From the NCBI RefSeq assembly GCF_028993575.1, contig NZ_CP118615.1, forward strand, positions 6,663,001 to 6,727,000: 64,000 bases of DNA. Direction: 5' to 3'. Made by a program: the position numbers and the translations under genes. The DNA is from Micromonospora cathayae (lineage in GTDB: Bacteria > Actinomycetota > Actinomycetes > Mycobacteriales > Micromonosporaceae). The notes below the pieces were generated by a model that was not told the origin of the DNA, did not search any database, and was given only the letters and a program-made list of their open reading frames with translations. Of this stretch, positions 25,422-35,249 are shown piece by piece (the first letter of the stretch is position 1; every line of letters begins with the position of its first letter).

Positions 25422-25520
25422 CGGGTGACGTGCACTGATGAGGCGGGAACCAGCCCAGTCGAGCCGCCGGCGAACCCCGATCGTGGCGGTGCTCCCGGCC
25501 GGGTCCGGTCCGGCGAGAAG

Positions 25521-26612
25521 GTGCGCCCGGAACAGGTCCGGGTGCACAACCGGGAACTGCTGCTGCGGACCCTGTACCGGGAGGGCCCGCACAGCCGGGC
25601 GGACCTGGCGCGCCGCACCGGGCTGACCCGGGTCTCGGTCTCCGACGTGGTCGGTGAACTCCTCGCCGACGACCTCGTGGTCGAGGTCGGCACCCGCACC
25701 GGGACCCGGCCCGGGAAACCGGCCATCATGCTCGAGTTCAACGAGCGGGCCCGGCAGACCATCGCGGTGGACCTCAGCCACTCCACCCTCTACCGCGGGG
25801 CCGTGCTCGACCTCGCCGGCACGGTGGTGGCCCGGCAGGACGTCGAGATCGACGGCAGCACCGGCACCGAGGCCCTGACGAAGGTCGTCGGCCTGGTCGC
25901 CGCGCTCCGCGACAAGGTGACCGCACCGCTGCTCGGGATCGGCATCGGCACCCCCGGCATCGTGGACGTCACCGGCGTGGTGCTCAGCGCCCCCAACCTG
26001 GGCTGGCAGGACCTCGGCCTCCAGTCGACGCTGGTGCAACGCTTCTCCTGCCCGGTGGTCGTCTCCAACGACGCCAACGCCACCGTGCTCGCCGAACGCA
26101 GCTACGGACGGAGCGCGGCCGACACCCTGCTCATCCGGGTCGGCGTCGGCGTGGGGGCCGGGCTGCTGCTCGACGGCACACCCGTACTGGGCAGCCGGTT
26201 CGCCGCCGGCGAGATCGGCCACGTGGTGGTCGACGTCGCCAGCGACCGCAAGTGCGTCTGCGGCAAGCTCGGGTGCCTGGAGACCTGGCTGTCGACCCGC
26301 CGCATCCAGGACGACCTCTCGTACGCCCACACCGACGCGGAGCGGAGCCGGGTGCTGGCCGTGGCCGGCGAGGCGCTCGGAGCCGTCCTCGCGCCGATCG
26401 TGGCCGCGCTCAACGTCTCGGAGATCGTGCTCAGCGGACCCCACCGGGTGCTGGAGGGGCCGCTGGCCGCAGCCGTGATGGAGACCATCCGGCAGCGCGC
26501 GCTGACCGAGGTGCACGGCGACATCGTCCTGCGGTTGTCCGAACTCGGCGACGACATCGTGCTGCGCGGCGCCGCCGCCATGGTGACGAGCCGGCAACTG
26601 GGACTCACCTGA
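25521..26612 (+). CDS. ROK-family transcriptional repressor
   Basis: ROK repressors (NagC/XylR type) sense sugars or sugar phosphates. The protein has an N-terminal winged helix (VRVHNRELLLRTLYREG, SRADLARRTGLTRVSVSDVV). A ROK fold follows, with VVSNDANATVLAERSYG, GEIGHVVVD and the zinc motif CVCGKLGCLETW. The GTG at 25521 (VRPEQVRVHN) gives 363 residues; a GTG at 25425 would give 395, and the choice is uncertain. The gene heads the ABC importer and oxidoreductase cluster 82 bp downstream, so it very probably controls that cluster. Confidence 0.88.
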   Translation: MRPEQVRVHNRELLLRTLYREGPHSRADLARRTGLTRVSVSDVVGELLADDLVVEVGTRTGTRPGKPAIMLEFNERARQTIAVDLSHSTLYRGAVLDLAGTVVARQDVEIDGSTGTEALTKVVGLVAALRDKVTAPLLGIGIGTPGIVDVTGVVLSAPNLGWQDLGLQSTLVQRFSCPVVVSNDANATVLAERSYGRSAADTLLIRVGVGVGAGLLLDGTPVLGSRFAAGEIGHVVVDVASDRKCVCGKLGCLETWLSTRRIQDDLSYAHTDAERSRVLAVAGEALGAVLAPIVAALNVSEIVLSGPHRVLEGPLAAAVMETIRQRALTEVHGDIVLRLSELGDDIVLRGAAAMVTSRQLGLT

Positions 26613-26623
26613 CCGATCGAACA

Positions 26624-26642
26624 GTTCTCGCTGGTTCTCGCT
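26624..26642 (+). promoter_or_regulatory. Direct repeat in the ROK-importer gap
   Basis: GTTCTCGCT occurs twice, ten bases apart (26624 and 26634), in the 82-bp gap between the ROK gene and the binding-protein gene. One-helical-turn spacing suits a regulator site, but the repeat is short and could be chance. Confidence 0.35.
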
Positions 26643-26694
26643 ACCAGAGCAGCGCCGACCGGCGGTGGCTTTGCCGTAACAAGAAGGGAAAACG

Positions 26695-28215
26695 GTGAAA
26701 CTCACCCGTACGCTGACCGCAGCGTTCGCCGCGGTCGCTCTCGCCCTCGCCGGTTGTAGCGGTGGTGGACAGACGACCGAGGCCAGTTCCTCCCAGCTCG
26801 TGCTGGGCAACAACGGTGACGTACTGACCTGGGACCCCGCCGAGATGAAGGAAGGCGCGGTCATCCACTACGCGGAGGCGGTCTACGACCCGCTGCTCCG
26901 CAAGACACCCGACTCCACGATCGAACCCAACCTGGCCACCGAGTACGAGTACAACGCCGACCTCACCGAACTCACCCTCAAACTGCGCGACGGCGTGACC
27001 TTCAGCGACGACACCGCCTTCGACGCCGACGCGGTGAGGGTCAACCTGGAGGCGCGGAAGAAGGGCGCGGGCAGCGCGTCCGAGGCGGCCCGGGTCATCG
27101 AACGCGTCGAGGTGGTGGACAAGTCCACCGTCAAGCTGCACCTCAGCGAGCCGAGCCCCGGCCTGCTCGCCGGCCTGGCCACCTACCTGGGGTACATGGC
27201 CAGCCCCAAGGCGCTCGCCGCCGGCGGGATCGCCACCACCCCGGTCGGCTCCGGCCCGTACCTGCTGGACGCCGGCAACTCGGAGAAGGGCGTGCGCTAC
27301 ACGTTCACCTCCCGGGAGGGCTACTGGAACCGGGACGCGTTCCCGTTCGAGACCGTGGTGATCCGGCCGTACGAGGAGTTCACCGCCCGGTACAACGCGC
27401 TCACCACCGGCCAGATCCAGTTCATGTACGGCACGCCGGACATGGTGCCGAAGGCGAAGACCGACGGGCTCACCGTCGCGACCGTGCCCGGCGAGTGGCA
27501 GGGCATCATCCTCCAGGACCGGGCCGGCAAGGTCTCCCCCGCCCTCGGTGACGTCCGGGTCCGGCAGGCGATCAACCACGCGCTGGACCGCAAGGCCATC
27601 CTGGACACCCACTACGGCGGCCTCGGTCAGGTCTCCACGCAGACCTTCAACCCGGCCAGCGAGGCGTGGGTGCCGAGCCTCAACGAGCGGTACCCGTACG
27701 ACCCGGCCAAGGCGAAGGAACTGCTGACCGCGGCGGGCTACCCGGACGGCTTCACGATCAAGGTGTCGTTCAGCGAGGGCTTCATGTCCCCGCTGGTCCC
27801 GATCGTCGCGCAGTACCTCGGCGACGTCGGCATCACCGTCGAGCAGGTGCCGGTCAACGGCTTCGCCAACGGCGGCCTGGAGACCCTGAAGGGCCAGCCG
27901 GCGTTCATGCTCTCGTTCTCCACGAACATCCCCGCCTGGACGGACGTGCTGAACAAGCTCACCCCGACGTCGCTGTGGAACAACTTCCAGTACACCGACG
28001 CCACCGTCACCCGGCTGCTGAAGGAGATCCCGGCGGCCCAGGGCGACCAGCAGGCCGCGCTCTACAAGGAGCTCAACACCCACCTGGTCGAGCAGGCCTG
28101 GTTCGCGCCGATCGTCACGCAGGAGAACGTCTACCTCTCCAAGCCGGAGATCGACGTGACCATGCAGCAGGCGCAGCTCATGCCGAGCCTGCGGTTCTTC
28201 GCCCCGGCCAAGTAG
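26695..28215 (+). CDS. ABC importer substrate-binding lipoprotein, family 5
   Basis: This is the extracellular receptor of a peptide/nickel-type (SBP_bac_5) importer. The 506-residue precursor has a lipoprotein signal with lipobox LAGC (Cys about residue 19), so it is membrane-anchored. Family features include LTWDPAEMKEGAVIHYAEAV, PNLATEYEYNADLTELTLKL, a DVRVRQAINHALDRKAIL helix and DPAKAKELLTAAGYPDGF. AAGGGAAAACG before the GTG at 26695 is the ribosome site. Family-5 receptors bind peptides but also oligosaccharides and other solutes. The downstream sugar-type enzymes argue for a carbohydrate-like ligand here. Confidence 0.92.
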   Translation: MKLTRTLTAAFAAVALALAGCSGGGQTTEASSSQLVLGNNGDVLTWDPAEMKEGAVIHYAEAVYDPLLRKTPDSTIEPNLATEYEYNADLTELTLKLRDGVTFSDDTAFDADAVRVNLEARKKGAGSASEAARVIERVEVVDKSTVKLHLSEPSPGLLAGLATYLGYMASPKALAAGGIATTPVGSGPYLLDAGNSEKGVRYTFTSREGYWNRDAFPFETVVIRPYEEFTARYNALTTGQIQFMYGTPDMVPKAKTDGLTVATVPGEWQGIILQDRAGKVSPALGDVRVRQAINHALDRKAILDTHYGGLGQVSTQTFNPASEAWVPSLNERYPYDPAKAKELLTAAGYPDGFTIKVSFSEGFMSPLVPIVAQYLGDVGITVEQVPVNGFANGGLETLKGQPAFMLSFSTNIPAWTDVLNKLTPTSLWNNFQYTDATVTRLLKEIPAAQGDQQAALYKELNTHLVEQAWFAPIVTQENVYLSKPEIDVTMQQAQLMPSLRFFAPAK

Positions 28216-28225
28216 CCGGCCCACC

Positions 28226-28258
28226 CCGGGCGGGTCGGACGCCGACCGACCCGCCCGG
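28226..28258 (+). terminator. 13-bp hairpin between receptor and permease genes
   Basis: CCGGGCGGGTCGG (28226-28238) pairs perfectly with 28246-28258 around a 7-base loop, 11 bp after the receptor stop. Such hairpins in importer operons often stabilise the receptor mRNA or partly terminate, giving more receptor than permease. A partial role is more likely than full termination, because the operon continues. Confidence 0.7.
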
Positions 28259-28290
28259 TGGTCAACCAGCTCATCTAGGAGGTAGCCGGC

Positions 28291-29232
28291 ATGCTGAGCT
28301 TCGTCACTCGGCGACTGGCCATGGGCCTGCTGTTGGCGTTCACCGTCGTGACCGGGATGTTCTTCTTCCTCATGCTCACCGGGTCCGACCCCGCCCGGGG
28401 CGCGCTCGGCCTCTACGCCACCGAGGAACAGGTCGCGGTCAAGCGGGAACAGCTCGGCCTGGACCGGCCGGTCGTCGAGCAGTACCTGGACTGGCTGGGC
28501 AGCGCGCTCCGGGGTGACCTGGGCCTGTCCTCCGCGCAGAACACCCAGGTGATGGACCTGATCGTGACGCGGCTGCCGGTCACCGTCTCGCTCGCGCTGG
28601 GCGCCGTCGTGGTGGCCGCCGTGCTGGGCATCGCCCTCGGCCTGCTCGCGGCGACCCGCCCGGGGACCTTCGACCGGGTGCTCCAGGTGGTCATGGTGCT
28701 CGGGTTCAGCCTGCCGAACTTCTGGGTCGCGATCATCCTGGCCCTGGTCTTCGCGGTGAACCTGCGGTGGTTCCCGGCCACCGGGTACGTGCACCTGCAG
28801 GACTCGCCCGGCGGCTGGCTGCTCTCCATCACCCTGCCGATCGTCGCGCTGTCCATCGGGTCGATCGCCGCCATCGCCCAGCAGCTACGCAACTCCGTGA
28901 TCACCGTGACCAACCAGGACTACGTCCGTACGCTGCGCAGCCGCGGCCTGTCGGGGCGGAACATCCTGCTCACCCACGTGCTGCGCAACGCGTCCCCGCC
29001 CGCGCTGACCATGTTGTCGTTGCAGTTCATCGCGGCGATGAGCGGCGCGGCCATCGTGGAACGGGTGTTCGGCCTCCAGGGTATCGGCGCGGTCGCCATC
29101 AACGCCTCGGGCAACAGCGACATCCCGGTGATCATGGGCGTGCTGCTGTTCACGGTGCTCGTCGTCGTCCTGGTCAACCTCGCGGTCGACATCCTGTACG
29201 CCGCCCTCAACCCGAAGGTTCGGAACTCATGA
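28291..29232 (+). CDS. ABC importer permease, DppB/OppB type
   Basis: The 313-residue inner-membrane protein has six hydrophobic segments. It carries the DppB signature: long first periplasmic loop (GLDRPVVEQYLDWLGSALRG), NFWVAIILAL, and the EAA-like coupling loop RTLRSRGLSGRNILLTHVLRN. A perfect AGGAGG lies upstream of the ATG. Its stop overlaps the start of the next gene (ATGA). It pairs with the permease half of that fused gene to form the channel. Confidence 0.93.
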   Translation: MLSFVTRRLAMGLLLAFTVVTGMFFFLMLTGSDPARGALGLYATEEQVAVKREQLGLDRPVVEQYLDWLGSALRGDLGLSSAQNTQVMDLIVTRLPVTVSLALGAVVVAAVLGIALGLLAATRPGTFDRVLQVVMVLGFSLPNFWVAIILALVFAVNLRWFPATGYVHLQDSPGGWLLSITLPIVALSIGSIAAIAQQLRNSVITVTNQDYVRTLRSRGLSGRNILLTHVLRNASPPALTMLSLQFIAAMSGAAIVERVFGLQGIGAVAINASGNSDIPVIMGVLLFTVLVVVLVNLAVDILYAALNPKVRNS

Positions 29233-31115
29233 GCGCCGACGTGACCGCCGGGGCGGGCCTGACATTCCGGAGAGCCCGCGCCTTCCTCAGCAACCCGATG
29301 GGCGTGGTGGCCGGCGGCGTACTGCTGTCCATCGTCGTCGCGAGCGTCCTCGCGCCTCTTCTCGCTCCCCAGGACCCGAACCTGGTGGTGCTGTCGGAGG
29401 CGCTCCGGCCGCCGAGCGCCGACCATCCGCTGGGTACCGACGGCAACGGCCGCGACATCCTGAGCAGGCTGCTGTGGGGTGGCCGGGTCAGCCTCCAGGC
29501 CGGCACGATCATGGTCGTCACCGCCCTGCTGTGCGGGGTGCCGGCCGGCCTGCTCGCCGGCTACCACGGCCGGTGGTTCGACGGCCTGTCCAGCTGGTTC
29601 TCCAACATGCTGATGTCGCTGCCGGAGATCCTGATCATCATCGTGGTGATCGCCTCGCTCGGTAGCGGCCTCGCCCCGACGATGATCACCCTCGGGGTGC
29701 TGGCCTCGCCGGACATCTTCCGGCTGACCCGCAGCGCGGTGATCGGCGTACGCGAGGAGCTCTACTTCGACGCGGCCCGGGTGGCCGGGCTGTCCGACGT
29801 CCGGATCATCTTCCGGCACGTGCTGTCGGTCGTGCTGGGGCCGGTCCTGGTGCGGTCCTCGTTCATCTTCGGGATGGCCATCATCGTCCAGTCCGGCCTG
29901 GAGTTCCTCGGTTTCGGCGACCCGCAGCGGCCGAGCTGGGGCGGCGAACTCAGCAACGCCTTCCAGAACTTCCAACGCGCGCCCGAGCTGGTCGTCGCCC
30001 CCGGTGTCGCCATCGGCCTCACCGTGATGGCGCTGGTGCTCTTCGGGGCGGCGCTGGCCGACTCGCTCGGCACCGGCCGTCGGACGAAGGCCCGGCGACG
30101 GGCCGGGCTCTCCCCGGCGAAGGACGACGCCACGGTCACCCCCACCGTCAGCCCCACGGTCACCCCGCACCCCGACCCCGCCACCCCGGCGACCACCGCA
30201 CCGGCCACCGCGGTCCCGGCCGCCGACCCATCGGCCGCCGACACCTACGGAACCGACGCTCCGGCGGTCGTCCCCGCCCCGCCCGACGCGCTGCTGCGCG
30301 TCGAGAACCTCGCCGTGCGGTACGTCGCCGAGGACGGCAACCCCAAGACCGTGGTCCGGGACGTCTCCCTGCACGTCGCCCGGGGCGAGGTGCTCGGCCT
30401 GGTCGGCGAGTCCGGGTCGGGCAAGTCCCAGACGTCCTTCGCGGTCCTCGGGCTCCTCCCGCCCGACGCCCACGTCTCCGCGCGGCACCTCTCCCTGGAC
30501 GGTCGCTCCCTGGTCGGACTCTCCGAGCGGGAGATGCAGAAACTGCGCGGGCAGAAGATGGCCTACGTCCCGCAGGAACCGATGTCGAACCTGGACCCGT
30601 CGTTCACGGTCGGCGCGCAACTGACCAAACCGATCCGCCGCAAGCTCGGGCTGTCCCGCCGGGCGGCCACCGACCGGGCGCTGCACCTGCTCGAACGCGT
30701 CGGCATCCCCGACCCGGCCCGGACCCTCGCCGCCTACCCGCACCAGCTCAGCGGGGGCATGGCCCAGCGGGTCCTGATCGCCGGCGCGGTCTCCTGCGAC
30801 CCGGAGCTGCTCATCGCGGACGAACCCACCACCGCGCTCGACGTCACCGTGCAGGCGGAGGTGCTGGAGCTGCTGCGGGACCTGCAACGGGAACGGAACA
30901 TGGGGCTCGTCCTCGTCACCCACAACCTGGGCGTGGTCGCCGACATCTGCGACCGGGTGGCGGTGATGCGCGACGGCCTGGTGGTGGAACAGCGGCCCGT
31001 CGCCGACCTCTTCGCCGACCCCCGGCACGAGTACACCCGCATGCTGCTCGACTCGACCCTGGACGACGCCCCGCCCCGGCGGGCCCGCGACCACCGCCAG
31101 GAGGTGTCCTCGTGA
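29229..31115 (+). CDS. Fused ABC importer permease and ATPase (DppC-DppD)
   Basis: The 628-residue protein joins a DppC-type permease (residues 1-290; [20 protein letters not shown], then [19 protein letters not shown] coupling loop) to a DppD-type ATPase (about 353-628) through a Thr/Pro/Ala-rich linker near residues 305-352. The ATPase is complete: Walker A GESGSGKS near 393, signature LSGGMAQRV near 507, Walker [10 protein letters not shown] near 527, and H-loop VTHN. Such permease-ATPase fusions occur in actinobacteria. The start ATGA overlaps the preceding gene and the end overlaps the next (GTGA), so the operon is tightly coupled. Confidence 0.92.
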   Translation: MSADVTAGAGLTFRRARAFLSNPMGVVAGGVLLSIVVASVLAPLLAPQDPNLVVLSEALRPPSADHPLGTDGNGRDILSRLLWGGRVSLQAGTIMVVTALLCGVPAGLLAGYHGRWFDGLSSWFSNMLMSLPEILIIIVVIASLGSGLAPTMITLGVLASPDIFRLTRSAVIGVREELYFDAARVAGLSDVRIIFRHVLSVVLGPVLVRSSFIFGMAIIVQSGLEFLGFGDPQRPSWGGELSNAFQNFQRAPELVVAPGVAIGLTVMALVLFGAALADSLGTGRRTKARRRAGLSPAKDDATVTPTVSPTVTPHPDPATPATTAPATAVPAADPSAADTYGTDAPAVVPAPPDALLRVENLAVRYVAEDGNPKTVVRDVSLHVARGEVLGLVGESGSGKSQTSFAVLGLLPPDAHVSARHLSLDGRSLVGLSEREMQKLRGQKMAYVPQEPMSNLDPSFTVGAQLTKPIRRKLGLSRRAATDRALHLLERVGIPDPARTLAAYPHQLSGGMAQRVLIAGAVSCDPELLIADEPTTALDVTVQAEVLELLRDLQRERNMGLVLVTHNLGVVADICDRVAVMRDGLVVEQRPVADLFADPRHEYTRMLLDSTLDDAPPRRARDHRQEVSS

Positions 31116-32005
31116 CCGACGCCGACAACCACCCCGACAGCGGCAACCGCCCCGACACCGACCGCACCGAGACCGGTGACCGCCCCGGCGCCGCGCTGCT
31201 CGACGTCCGGGACCTCAACGTCGTCTACCGCGGCTCCGGCTGGCGCAGGCCGTCGTTCCACGCGTTGCACGACGTCTCGATCCGGATCGGGGCCGGCGAG
31301 ACCGTCGGCCTGGTCGGCGAGTCCGGGTCGGGCAAGACCACCCTGGGCCGGGCGCTGCTGGGCCTCGCCCCGGTCAGCAGCGGCAGCGTCACCTTCGACG
31401 GCACCGACATCACCCGGGCCGGCCGGCGCGCCCGGCGCGCGCTGAGCCGCGACATCCAGGTCGTCTTCCAGGACCCGTACTCGTCGCTGAACCCGGCGAT
31501 GTCCGTCGAGAGCATTCTCGCCGAGCCGCTGCGGGCCCAGGGCACCTCCCGCGCCGAGGCGTCCGTACGCATCGGCGAGCTGCTCCGGCAGATCGGCCTG
31601 ACCGCCGACGCGGGACGCCGGTACCCGCGGGAGTTCTCCGGCGGTCAACGCCAGCGCATCGCCATCGCGCGGGCGTTGGCCCTGGAGCCCCGGCTGATCG
31701 TCTGCGACGAGCCGGTCAGCGCCCTCGACCTGTCCACCCAGGCCCGCATCCTCGACCTGCTCATCGACATCCAGCAGCAGACCGGCGTGGCGTACCTGTT
31801 CATCTCGCACGACCTGTCGGTGGTCCGCTACATCTGCCACCGGGTCGCGGTCATGTTCAAGGGCCGGATCGTCGAGACCGGTGACGGCGCCGCCGTCACC
31901 TCCGACCCGCACCACCCGTACACGCGGCGGCTGCTCATGGCCTCACCCCTGCCCGATCCGGTACGCCAGGCGGAACGACGCCGCCGCTACGCCGCCCTCG
32001 CGTGA
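31112..32005 (+). CDS. ABC importer second ATPase, DppF/OppF type
   Basis: The 297-residue cytoplasmic ATPase energises import together with the fused ATPase. Visible motifs are Walker [11 protein letters not shown]-loop [11 protein letters not shown], signature [15 protein letters not shown], Walker [13 protein letters not shown] and H-loop ISHDLSVV. The C-terminal [17 protein letters not shown] is the usual oligopeptide-ATPase tail. It starts within the preceding gene (GTGA). An acidic, low-complexity first 30 residues precede the domain. Confidence 0.93.
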   Translation: MTDADNHPDSGNRPDTDRTETGDRPGAALLDVRDLNVVYRGSGWRRPSFHALHDVSIRIGAGETVGLVGESGSGKTTLGRALLGLAPVSSGSVTFDGTDITRAGRRARRALSRDIQVVFQDPYSSLNPAMSVESILAEPLRAQGTSRAEASVRIGELLRQIGLTADAGRRYPREFSGGQRQRIAIARALALEPRLIVCDEPVSALDLSTQARILDLLIDIQQQTGVAYLFISHDLSVVRYICHRVAVMFKGRIVETGDGAAVTSDPHHPYTRRLLMASPLPDPVRQAERRRRYAALA

Positions 32006-32034
32006 CGATTCCAACCAGAGAAAAGGACGTATCC

Positions 32035-33000
32035 GTGCAGTTTGGCTTCAGCTCCTACTCCTTCTACCAGCACCTGCGTACCGGCAGGATGAGCCTGTTC
32101 GACGTGATCGACTGGATCGGCGCCAGCGACGCCACGCACATGGAGATCGCGACGGTGTCGCTGTCCCCGGAGATCTCCAACGACACCTCCACGCTCGACC
32201 AGGACCCGGCGTTCGTGCAGCAGGTGAAGACCCGCGCCGCCGACCAGGGGGTCACCCTGTCCAACCTGGTCGTCCCGGCCGATCTGCTCGGCGAGGACGC
32301 GCCGCGGCACCTGGCCCGGGTCAAGCGGCACCTCGACGTGGCCGCCGAACTGGGCATCACCCTGTTCCGGCACGACGTCACCCGGTGGGCGCACCGGGCG
32401 AAGGACATCGCCGAGTTCGAGGCGCTGATGCCCCGCATGGTGGAGGTCTGCCGGGACATCGCCCGGTACGCGGCCCAGTACGGCATCACCACCAGCGTGG
32501 AGAACCACGGGCTGCTGATGAACGGCGGTGAGCGGGTACGCCGGCTCATCCACCTGGTCGACGAACCGAACTTCAGGACGACCCTGGACGTCGGCAACTT
32601 CATGTCGGTCGACGACAACCCGGTGGTGGCCGTCGCCGAGAACGCCCCGTACGCGAGCATCGTGCACCTGAAGGACTTCTACGTCCGTCGGCAGTACCCG
32701 GGTGAGGGCTGGCACCACACGCCCGGCGGGGTGTACCTGCTCGGTTCCATCGTCGGCTACGGCGACCTGGACATGCGGCGGATCGTGCAGGGCATCGTCG
32801 CGGCGGATTACGACGGTTTCATCTCCATCGAGTTCGAGGGCATCGAGGAGTGCCTGATGGCGAACCCGATCGGCCTGGCCAACGCCAAGCGCCTGTTCGC
32901 CGAGGCCCAGGCCGAAGCCGCCGCCACCGCCGGAGCCGCTGCCGGGACCGGAGTCGCTGCCAGCGCCGGGGCTGTTGCCGGAGCCGGGGCCGCCAAGTGA
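32035..33000 (+). CDS. Sugar phosphate isomerase/epimerase family TIM barrel
   Basis: The protein belongs to the xylose-isomerase-like AP_endonuc_2 barrel family (IolE, IolI, tagatose epimerases), which isomerise or dehydrate sugars or inositols with a metal. Metal-site segments are SVENHGLLMN, TTLDVGNFM, IVHLKDFY and ISIEFEGIEE. A 30-residue Ala/Gly-rich tail is unusual and probably disordered. The GTG at 32035 follows an AAAGGA site; an earlier GTG at 32002 overlaps the ATPase stop and is an alternative. It sits between the importer and two oxidoreductases, so it acts on the imported compound or its oxidised product. Confidence 0.88.
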   Translation: MQFGFSSYSFYQHLRTGRMSLFDVIDWIGASDATHMEIATVSLSPEISNDTSTLDQDPAFVQQVKTRAADQGVTLSNLVVPADLLGEDAPRHLARVKRHLDVAAELGITLFRHDVTRWAHRAKDIAEFEALMPRMVEVCRDIARYAAQYGITTSVENHGLLMNGGERVRRLIHLVDEPNFRTTLDVGNFMSVDDNPVVAVAENAPYASIVHLKDFYVRRQYPGEGWHHTPGGVYLLGSIVGYGDLDMRRIVQGIVAADYDGFISIEFEGIEECLMANPIGLANAKRLFAEAQAEAAATAGAAAGTGVAASAGAVAGAGAAK

Positions 33001-34058
33001 GCCGGCTCGGCGTCGGCGTGATCGGGGTCGGCAGCATCGCCGACATGCACCTCGGCGCGTACGCCGCGAACCCCCGGGTCCAGCTCGTCGGGGTGTACGA
33101 CCTCAACCAGGAGCGCAGCGCGCAGAAGGCGGAGACCTTCGGGGTGGAGCGCGTCCACCCGACCCTGGACGGTCTGCTCGCCGATCCCCAGATCGACGCG
33201 GTGAGCATCTGCACCTGGAACGACAGCCACGCCGAGATCGCCACGGCGGCCCTGGACGCGGGCAAGCACGTGCTGGTGGAGAAGCCGCTGAGCCGTACCG
33301 TCGACGAGGCCGAGGCGCTGGAGGCGGCGGTCGCCCGCAACGACCGGTACCTCCAGGTCGGCTTCGTCCGGCGGTTCGGCGCGAACGCCCGGGTGCTGAA
33401 GTCCTTCGTGGACGACGGCATGCTGGGCCACGTCTACCACGCGCGGGCCACGAACATCCGACGCCTCGGCAACCCGGGCGGCTGGTTCGCCGACAGCCGG
33501 CGCTCCGGCGGCGGGCCGCTCATCGACATCGGCGTGCACGTGCTCGACCTGTGCTGGTACTTCATGGGCACCCCGAAGGCGGTCACGGTCAGCGCGGTCA
33601 CCCACTCGCCGCTGGGCAACCGGGCGAACGTGACGTCGCTGTCCCGGTACAAGGTCGCCGACTACGACCCGTCCCGCAGCGACGTCGAGGACTTCGCCGC
33701 CGCACTGATCCGGTTCGACAACGGGGCCTCGCTGTCCCTGGAGACCAGCTACTCCCTGCACGCCCTCCAGGACCGGCTCGAGGTGGCGGTGTTCGGGGAG
33801 CGGGGCGGGGCGGAACTCGAACCGGAGCTGCGGATCGCCACCGAACTGGCCGACACCGTCCTGAACCTGGCCCCGCAGATCGACCACCTGTCGTTCGACT
33901 TCGCCGAGGGGTTCGCCGCCGAGGTCGCCCACTTCGTCGCGCTCTGCCTGGGTGAGGCCGAGGAGGTGGCCCCGGTCTCGCACGGTGCGGAGGTCATGCG
34001 GATGCTCGGCGGCGTCTACGAGTCGGCCCGTACCGGCCGAGAGATCAGGCTCGGCTGA
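32997..34058 (+). CDS. Gfo/Idh/MocA-family oxidoreductase (first of two)
   Basis: The 353-residue enzyme has an N-terminal NAD(P) Rossmann domain (GVGVIGVGSIADMHLGAYAAN) and the family's EKP motif in HVLVEKPLSRTVDEAEAL. The catalytic region is GGGPLIDIGVHVLDLCWYFMG, with Asp and His placed as in inositol and glucose-fructose dehydrogenases. It starts at a GTG overlapping the isomerase stop (GTGA). The substrate is unknown; together with the TIM barrel it suggests reversible oxidation of a sugar or cyclitol. Confidence 0.9.
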   Translation: MSRLGVGVIGVGSIADMHLGAYAANPRVQLVGVYDLNQERSAQKAETFGVERVHPTLDGLLADPQIDAVSICTWNDSHAEIATAALDAGKHVLVEKPLSRTVDEAEALEAAVARNDRYLQVGFVRRFGANARVLKSFVDDGMLGHVYHARATNIRRLGNPGGWFADSRRSGGGPLIDIGVHVLDLCWYFMGTPKAVTVSAVTHSPLGNRANVTSLSRYKVADYDPSRSDVEDFAAALIRFDNGASLSLETSYSLHALQDRLEVAVFGERGGAELEPELRIATELADTVLNLAPQIDHLSFDFAEGFAAEVAHFVALCLGEAEEVAPVSHGAEVMRMLGGVYESARTGREIRLG

Positions 34059-34059
34059 C

Positions 34060-35199
34060 ATGGGTGACGGCAGTGCCGGGTCCCGGGGTGGGTACGCCGG
34101 CCGGGGACCGGTCCGGGTAGGAGTGTTGGGCTGCGGGAACGTGAGTTCCCGGTACGTGGCGAACCTGGCCGGCCAGCCGGAGGTCGACGTCGTCGCGTGC
34201 GCCGACGCCGACCCGGTACGGGCGCGGGCGTTGGCCGCCGCCCACGCGCTGCCGGAGATACCGTCGGTGGACGACCTGCTGGCGCATCCGGGGCTCGACC
34301 TGGTGCTCAACCTGACCCCGCCGAGGGTGCACGCCGAGCTGACCCTGCGGGCGTTGGCGTACGACAAGCACGTCTACACGGAGAAGCCGCTCGCCACCTC
34401 GCTGGCCGACGCCCGGCGCATCCTCGACACCGCGCGGGCCCGGAAGCTGCGGGTGGGCACCGCGCCGGACACGTTCCTGGGGACCGGGCCGCGCACCTGC
34501 GCGGACCTGGTCACCCGGGGCGCGATCGGCACCCCGGTCTCGGTGAACGCGGCCATGATGAACGCCGGCCCGGAACGCTTCCACCCCGAACCGGAGTTCC
34601 TGTACCAGGAGGGCGCCGGCCCGCTGTTCGACATCGGGCCGTACTACCTGACGGTGCTGACCGCGCTGATGGGGTCGGTCGTCCGGGTGGGTGCCCTCGG
34701 GGCGACGGCCCGGCCGGAACGGGTGGTGCTGACCGGCCCCCGCGCCGGCTCGACCTTCCCGGTCCAGACCCCGACGCACGTCAACACCGTGCTGGAGTTC
34801 GCCACCGGCGCGCTGGGCATGCTGGTGACCAGCTTCGACGTCACCGCCACCCGCACCCCGCACCTGGAGATCCACGGCACCGGGGGCACGATCGTCGCCG
34901 CGCAGGCCAACTCGTGGGGCGGGCCGGTGCTGCTGCGGGGGGCCGGGGACACCGACTTCACCGAGGTGGTGTCCGGTCCGCAGGCGTCCGACGGTTTCAT
35001 GGGGATGGGCCTGGTCGACCTGGCGCGGGCCATCCTGGCCGACCGGCCCGCGCTGGCCACGGCGGAACGCGGCTTCCACGTGCTGGAGGTGCTCACCGCG
35101 ATCGCCGACTCGGCCCGGGACGGTGGCCGGTTCGTACCGATGACCTCGACGCTGGAGGATCCCGGCGGTCGACAGCCGGCGGCCCCGGCCGGCCGGTGA
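34060..35199 (+). CDS. Gfo/Idh/MocA-family oxidoreductase (second of two)
   Basis: The 379-residue protein has the same fold (VGVLGCGNVSSRYVANLAGQP; EKPLATSLADARRIL; GPLFDIGPYYLTVLTALMG). Here the catalytic motif reads DIGPYY where the first enzyme has DIGVHV, so the usual active-site histidine is replaced by tyrosine. This could mean a different substrate or altered chemistry. It begins one base after the previous stop and ends the cluster before a convergent MFS gene. The first 18 residues are Gly-rich, and a later start is possible. Confidence 0.88.
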   Translation: MGDGSAGSRGGYAGRGPVRVGVLGCGNVSSRYVANLAGQPEVDVVACADADPVRARALAAAHALPEIPSVDDLLAHPGLDLVLNLTPPRVHAELTLRALAYDKHVYTEKPLATSLADARRILDTARARKLRVGTAPDTFLGTGPRTCADLVTRGAIGTPVSVNAAMMNAGPERFHPEPEFLYQEGAGPLFDIGPYYLTVLTALMGSVVRVGALGATARPERVVLTGPRAGSTFPVQTPTHVNTVLEFATGALGMLVTSFDVTATRTPHLEIHGTGGTIVAAQANSWGGPVLLRGAGDTDFTEVVSGPQASDGFMGMGLVDLARAILADRPALATAERGFHVLEVLTAIADSARDGGRFVPMTSTLEDPGGRQPAAPAGR

Positions 35200-35249
35200 C
35201 GACAGGGGCAGGTCACCGCGCCGGCCCGCCCCTTTTCCCGTCGAGGGGC

